From: Microplitis mediator
Taxonomy: Eukaryota; Arthropoda; Insecta; Hymenoptera; Braconidae
Direction of reading: 5' to 3'
Assembly (NCBI RefSeq): GCF_029852145.1
Contig: NC_079974.1
Location: forward strand, 19,632,082 to 19,696,081
Length of the DNA: 64,000 bases
The notes beneath the pieces are model-generated. The model worked only from the letters and a program-made list of their open reading frames with translations. It was not told the origin of the DNA and did no database searches. Positions 62,501 through 64,000 of this stretch are shown piece after piece. Position 1 is the first letter of the stretch. Every line of letters begins with the position of its first letter. Made by a program: the position numbers and the translations under genes.

Positions 62501-63477
62501 TATATGAATTTGATATTATATTATGAGTAAACAAATGAATAGCTTTACTTGAATTAAATAAAAATTATTTCCTTCAATTCTACGAATTCTTGAGACAAAA
62601 TTGTATATTCTCGAAAATTATCAAGAATGTATGTTCTTGTATCAAGTAAATGTTCTTGATACAAGTATTTTTTTTTCTCAGTGTACTGAAAATTTTTATT
62701 TCTCTTCTGGCTGCTAGATATTTTTTTGGCAATGAAATGTTTCTGATATGGTTTAATTTTTTTATTGCAAGTTTTGAAAGGTATCTACGATTACGCAAGT
62801 CTTATTTACGTTTTGTACGTCTAAAATACGTTTTTACGGCTATTTACCCGTACGACCAAAGTATATATCCGGAATATATACGTGCAAAATTGAATATATG
62901 TCTCATATATGCGGCATATATTCAAATTTGCCCGAATATATACGGATATATACTTTTTCAGTGCGGGATACGTCTTCAAAAGTTGAATTTACGTTTTCAA
63001 CGTCTAGTAATTTCAATCTAAGATTCAAATTTCGATTCGGGAATTGTTAATTAATAGCATTAATAAAAAGAAGAATACGAACAATAATAATAATAATAAT
63101 AATAATAAAAGTATTATTATTTATGGTGGGACAAGGTAAATGGTGATCGACATCTATTAGCACACCAACTCGATAAAACAATCCTAACCAAAGTTTATAC
63201 CTCTCGGCGGCAACGCTCTCCATGGTTCTACGCATAAGCGGATATTGGTCCAGTACTGCATTAAAGTGGTCCACTGAGAGACTAAATAGATTGCAATATG
63301 TTTCGGCACGTACTGATGCAACACGCCTTGCATTTGTGAGCAAACATATTTCACCAAAGTACGAACCATCGGATAACGAAGTTGCCACCTCACCATTTGC
63401 CATTACAATATCCACTATTCCTTCTTGTATAAAATACATTTTAGAGCCTATTGTACCCTCTTTTATTATTATGTCAC
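59560..63477 (-). CDS. Ih: Ih/HCN hyperpolarisation-activated channel, C-terminal exons (partial)
   Basis: Two - strand exons join in phase: 63201-63477 and 59560-59695. The first encodes the cyclic-nucleotide-binding domain: GDIIIKEGTIGSKMYFIQEG, then ANGEV, FGEICLL and ARRVASVRAETYCNLFSLS, the phosphate-binding cassette and following sheet, then helices up to VAAER. The second encodes the conserved insect HCN extension RLNKIGKNPNLVAHREEDLG and a Glu/Ala-rich segment ending HASASEES. This plasma-membrane channel carries the pacemaker (Ih) cation current. The N-terminus, six transmembrane helices and pore lie beyond 64,000. The exon before 63477 must end in the first base of a Gly codon. The final coding exon is not certain (see 57406-57690). 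Confidence 0.9.
60265..61391. repeat. CACTGTAAAAAA element with a nested ~930-bp element
   Basis: The outer ends are CACTGTAAAAAAATCGGCAG and CCGCAAAATTTTTACAGTG. Palindromes of the TTCACTCCGA type are shared with the element at 41,526. Nested from about 60,430 to 61,364 is a second element with ends CCGGGTCGAAAAATTTGATC and AGATCTAATTTTTTGACCCG. It is full of GTCTGTTTTTAGTC/GACTAAAATCAGAT-like words. It lies in the intron between the two Ih exons. Confidence 0.65.
61392..62016. other. Ih intron, A/T-rich
   Basis: Intron sequence between the Ih exons. No gene. A short mixed-composition stretch at about 61,535-61,600 (GCAGCTGTGGCGAAAGCTTT) has no open frame of note. Confidence 0.3.
62017..63043. 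repeat. ~1-kb fold-back element with nested insertions
   Basis: The left arm CCCGGGTCGAAATTTAAATC (62017 onward) pairs imperfectly with the right arm (...AAGATTCAAATTTCGATTCG, then GGA) over more than 200 bp. Both arms contain GACGTAAAT/ATTTACGT words, and ACCAAAAAAGCATCCAGCAG pairs with CTGCTAGATATTTTTTTGGC. Within it, 62,366-62,686 has its own ends (ACACTGAGAAAAAAAAATAC ... TATTTTTTTTTCTCAGTGT). A third palindrome lies at 62,862-62,968 (ATATATCCGGAATATATACG). It is in the Ih intron. Confidence 0.7.
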
Positions 63478-64000
63478 CTAAAATAAAAGTTTTTTTAATT
63501 TCAATACGTAAAATAAATATTTTAGTTAAGAGTAATGAGTAATTATCAAAAACTTTTAACAGGAAAAGTTTATTTCTATTTATTTCAGACTGTTTAATAT
63601 TCAAAATTAATTAGCTTACACTATAAAAGTAAATAAAGTGAAGCTTTTTAATTAATATGCAAGATAAATTTTATGACTGTTTGAATAGAGGATTAGGTTA
63701 TTACTTTTTTAAATTAAAATTTTATCAATTTTTTTATAGCTTTCAATGTAAAGTATAATTCAACATTTTTTTACTTCCGACTCATCAAAAGCGAAGGGTT
63801 AGTGGAGTTCATATTCGTTTACAAATTTTTTACCGGTACTTTCACTTTACATTGTCTTCATAATCACTATAAAAAATATATATATTTTACTACAAAAAAT
63901 AATACTTTTAATTAAATTCCAGTGACGTCAATTTGTCTGATCGAATGTCATAAATTTTTTTTGAAAATTCTATTTTACGACGAAATGATAAAAGAAAAAA
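63478..64000 (-). other. Ih intron reaching the right edge
   Basis: Intronic sequence upstream of the cyclic-nucleotide-binding exon. The acceptor TTTTATTTTAG lies just above 63,477. No further exon is recognised before the window ends. Confidence 0.4.

Noticed and set aside
62650..63021. 123-codon open frame on the + strand next to the Ih exon
   Set aside because: It lies entirely within the fold-back element and is made of repeat sequence.
1..64000. tRNA, rRNA or viral coding sequences
   Set aside because: No cloverleaf with A/B boxes, no rRNA-like stretch and no viral or transposase reading frame was recognised anywhere in the window.

Overview
The window looks like nuclear DNA of an insect. 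It is very A+T-rich (roughly three quarters A/T by eye), its genes are split by GT..AG introns, and it is full of short inverted-repeat DNA transposons. The protein set (neurabin/spinophilin, UBA2, KIN17, an Ih/HCN channel, HNK-1/chondroitin-type sulfotransferases) and the base composition fit a hymenopteran, perhaps a parasitoid wasp. The order is inference; no search was possible.

Layout. (1) 1-13.9 kb: neurabin/spinophilin (Spn) on the + strand, nine coding exons that join in phase to about 2,091 residues, then a long A/T-rich 3' region. (2) 14.1-17.0 kb: carbohydrate sulfotransferase A (+). (3) 17.2-19.5 kb: SUMO-activating enzyme subunit UBA2 (-), tail to tail with sulfotransferase A. 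(4) 21.0-21.6 kb: a small two-helix membrane protein, probably mitochondrial (+), tail to tail with KIN17 (-, 21.7-23.0 kb). (5) 24.9-47.6 kb: an unrecognised acidic protein (+) whose four exons join in phase if one intron is about 20.1 kb long. Two further sulfotransferase genes, B and C (both -), lie inside that intron. (6) 47.6-57.4 kb: about 10 kb with no convincing gene, mostly simple A/T sequence and inverted-repeat elements. (7) 59.6-63.5 kb: two 3' exons of an Ih/HCN channel (-), whose 5' part lies beyond the right edge.

The three sulfotransferases form a local gene family with the same topology (N-terminal signal anchor, 5'-PSB motif, 3'-PB motif). B and C share intron positions and phases, while A is more divergent and lacks the last two introns. 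Their products should sulfate glycans in the Golgi lumen. UBA2, KIN17 and the membrane protein are ordinary housekeeping genes placed head to head or tail to tail.

The repeats fall into several non-autonomous inverted-repeat families. Two of them occur many times and are nested in one another. The most interesting points are the nested antisense gene arrangement, a possible alternative first exon in sulfotransferase C, an isolated G+C-rich open block at 12.7 kb, and a perfect 30-bp inverted-repeat element at 46.5 kb.
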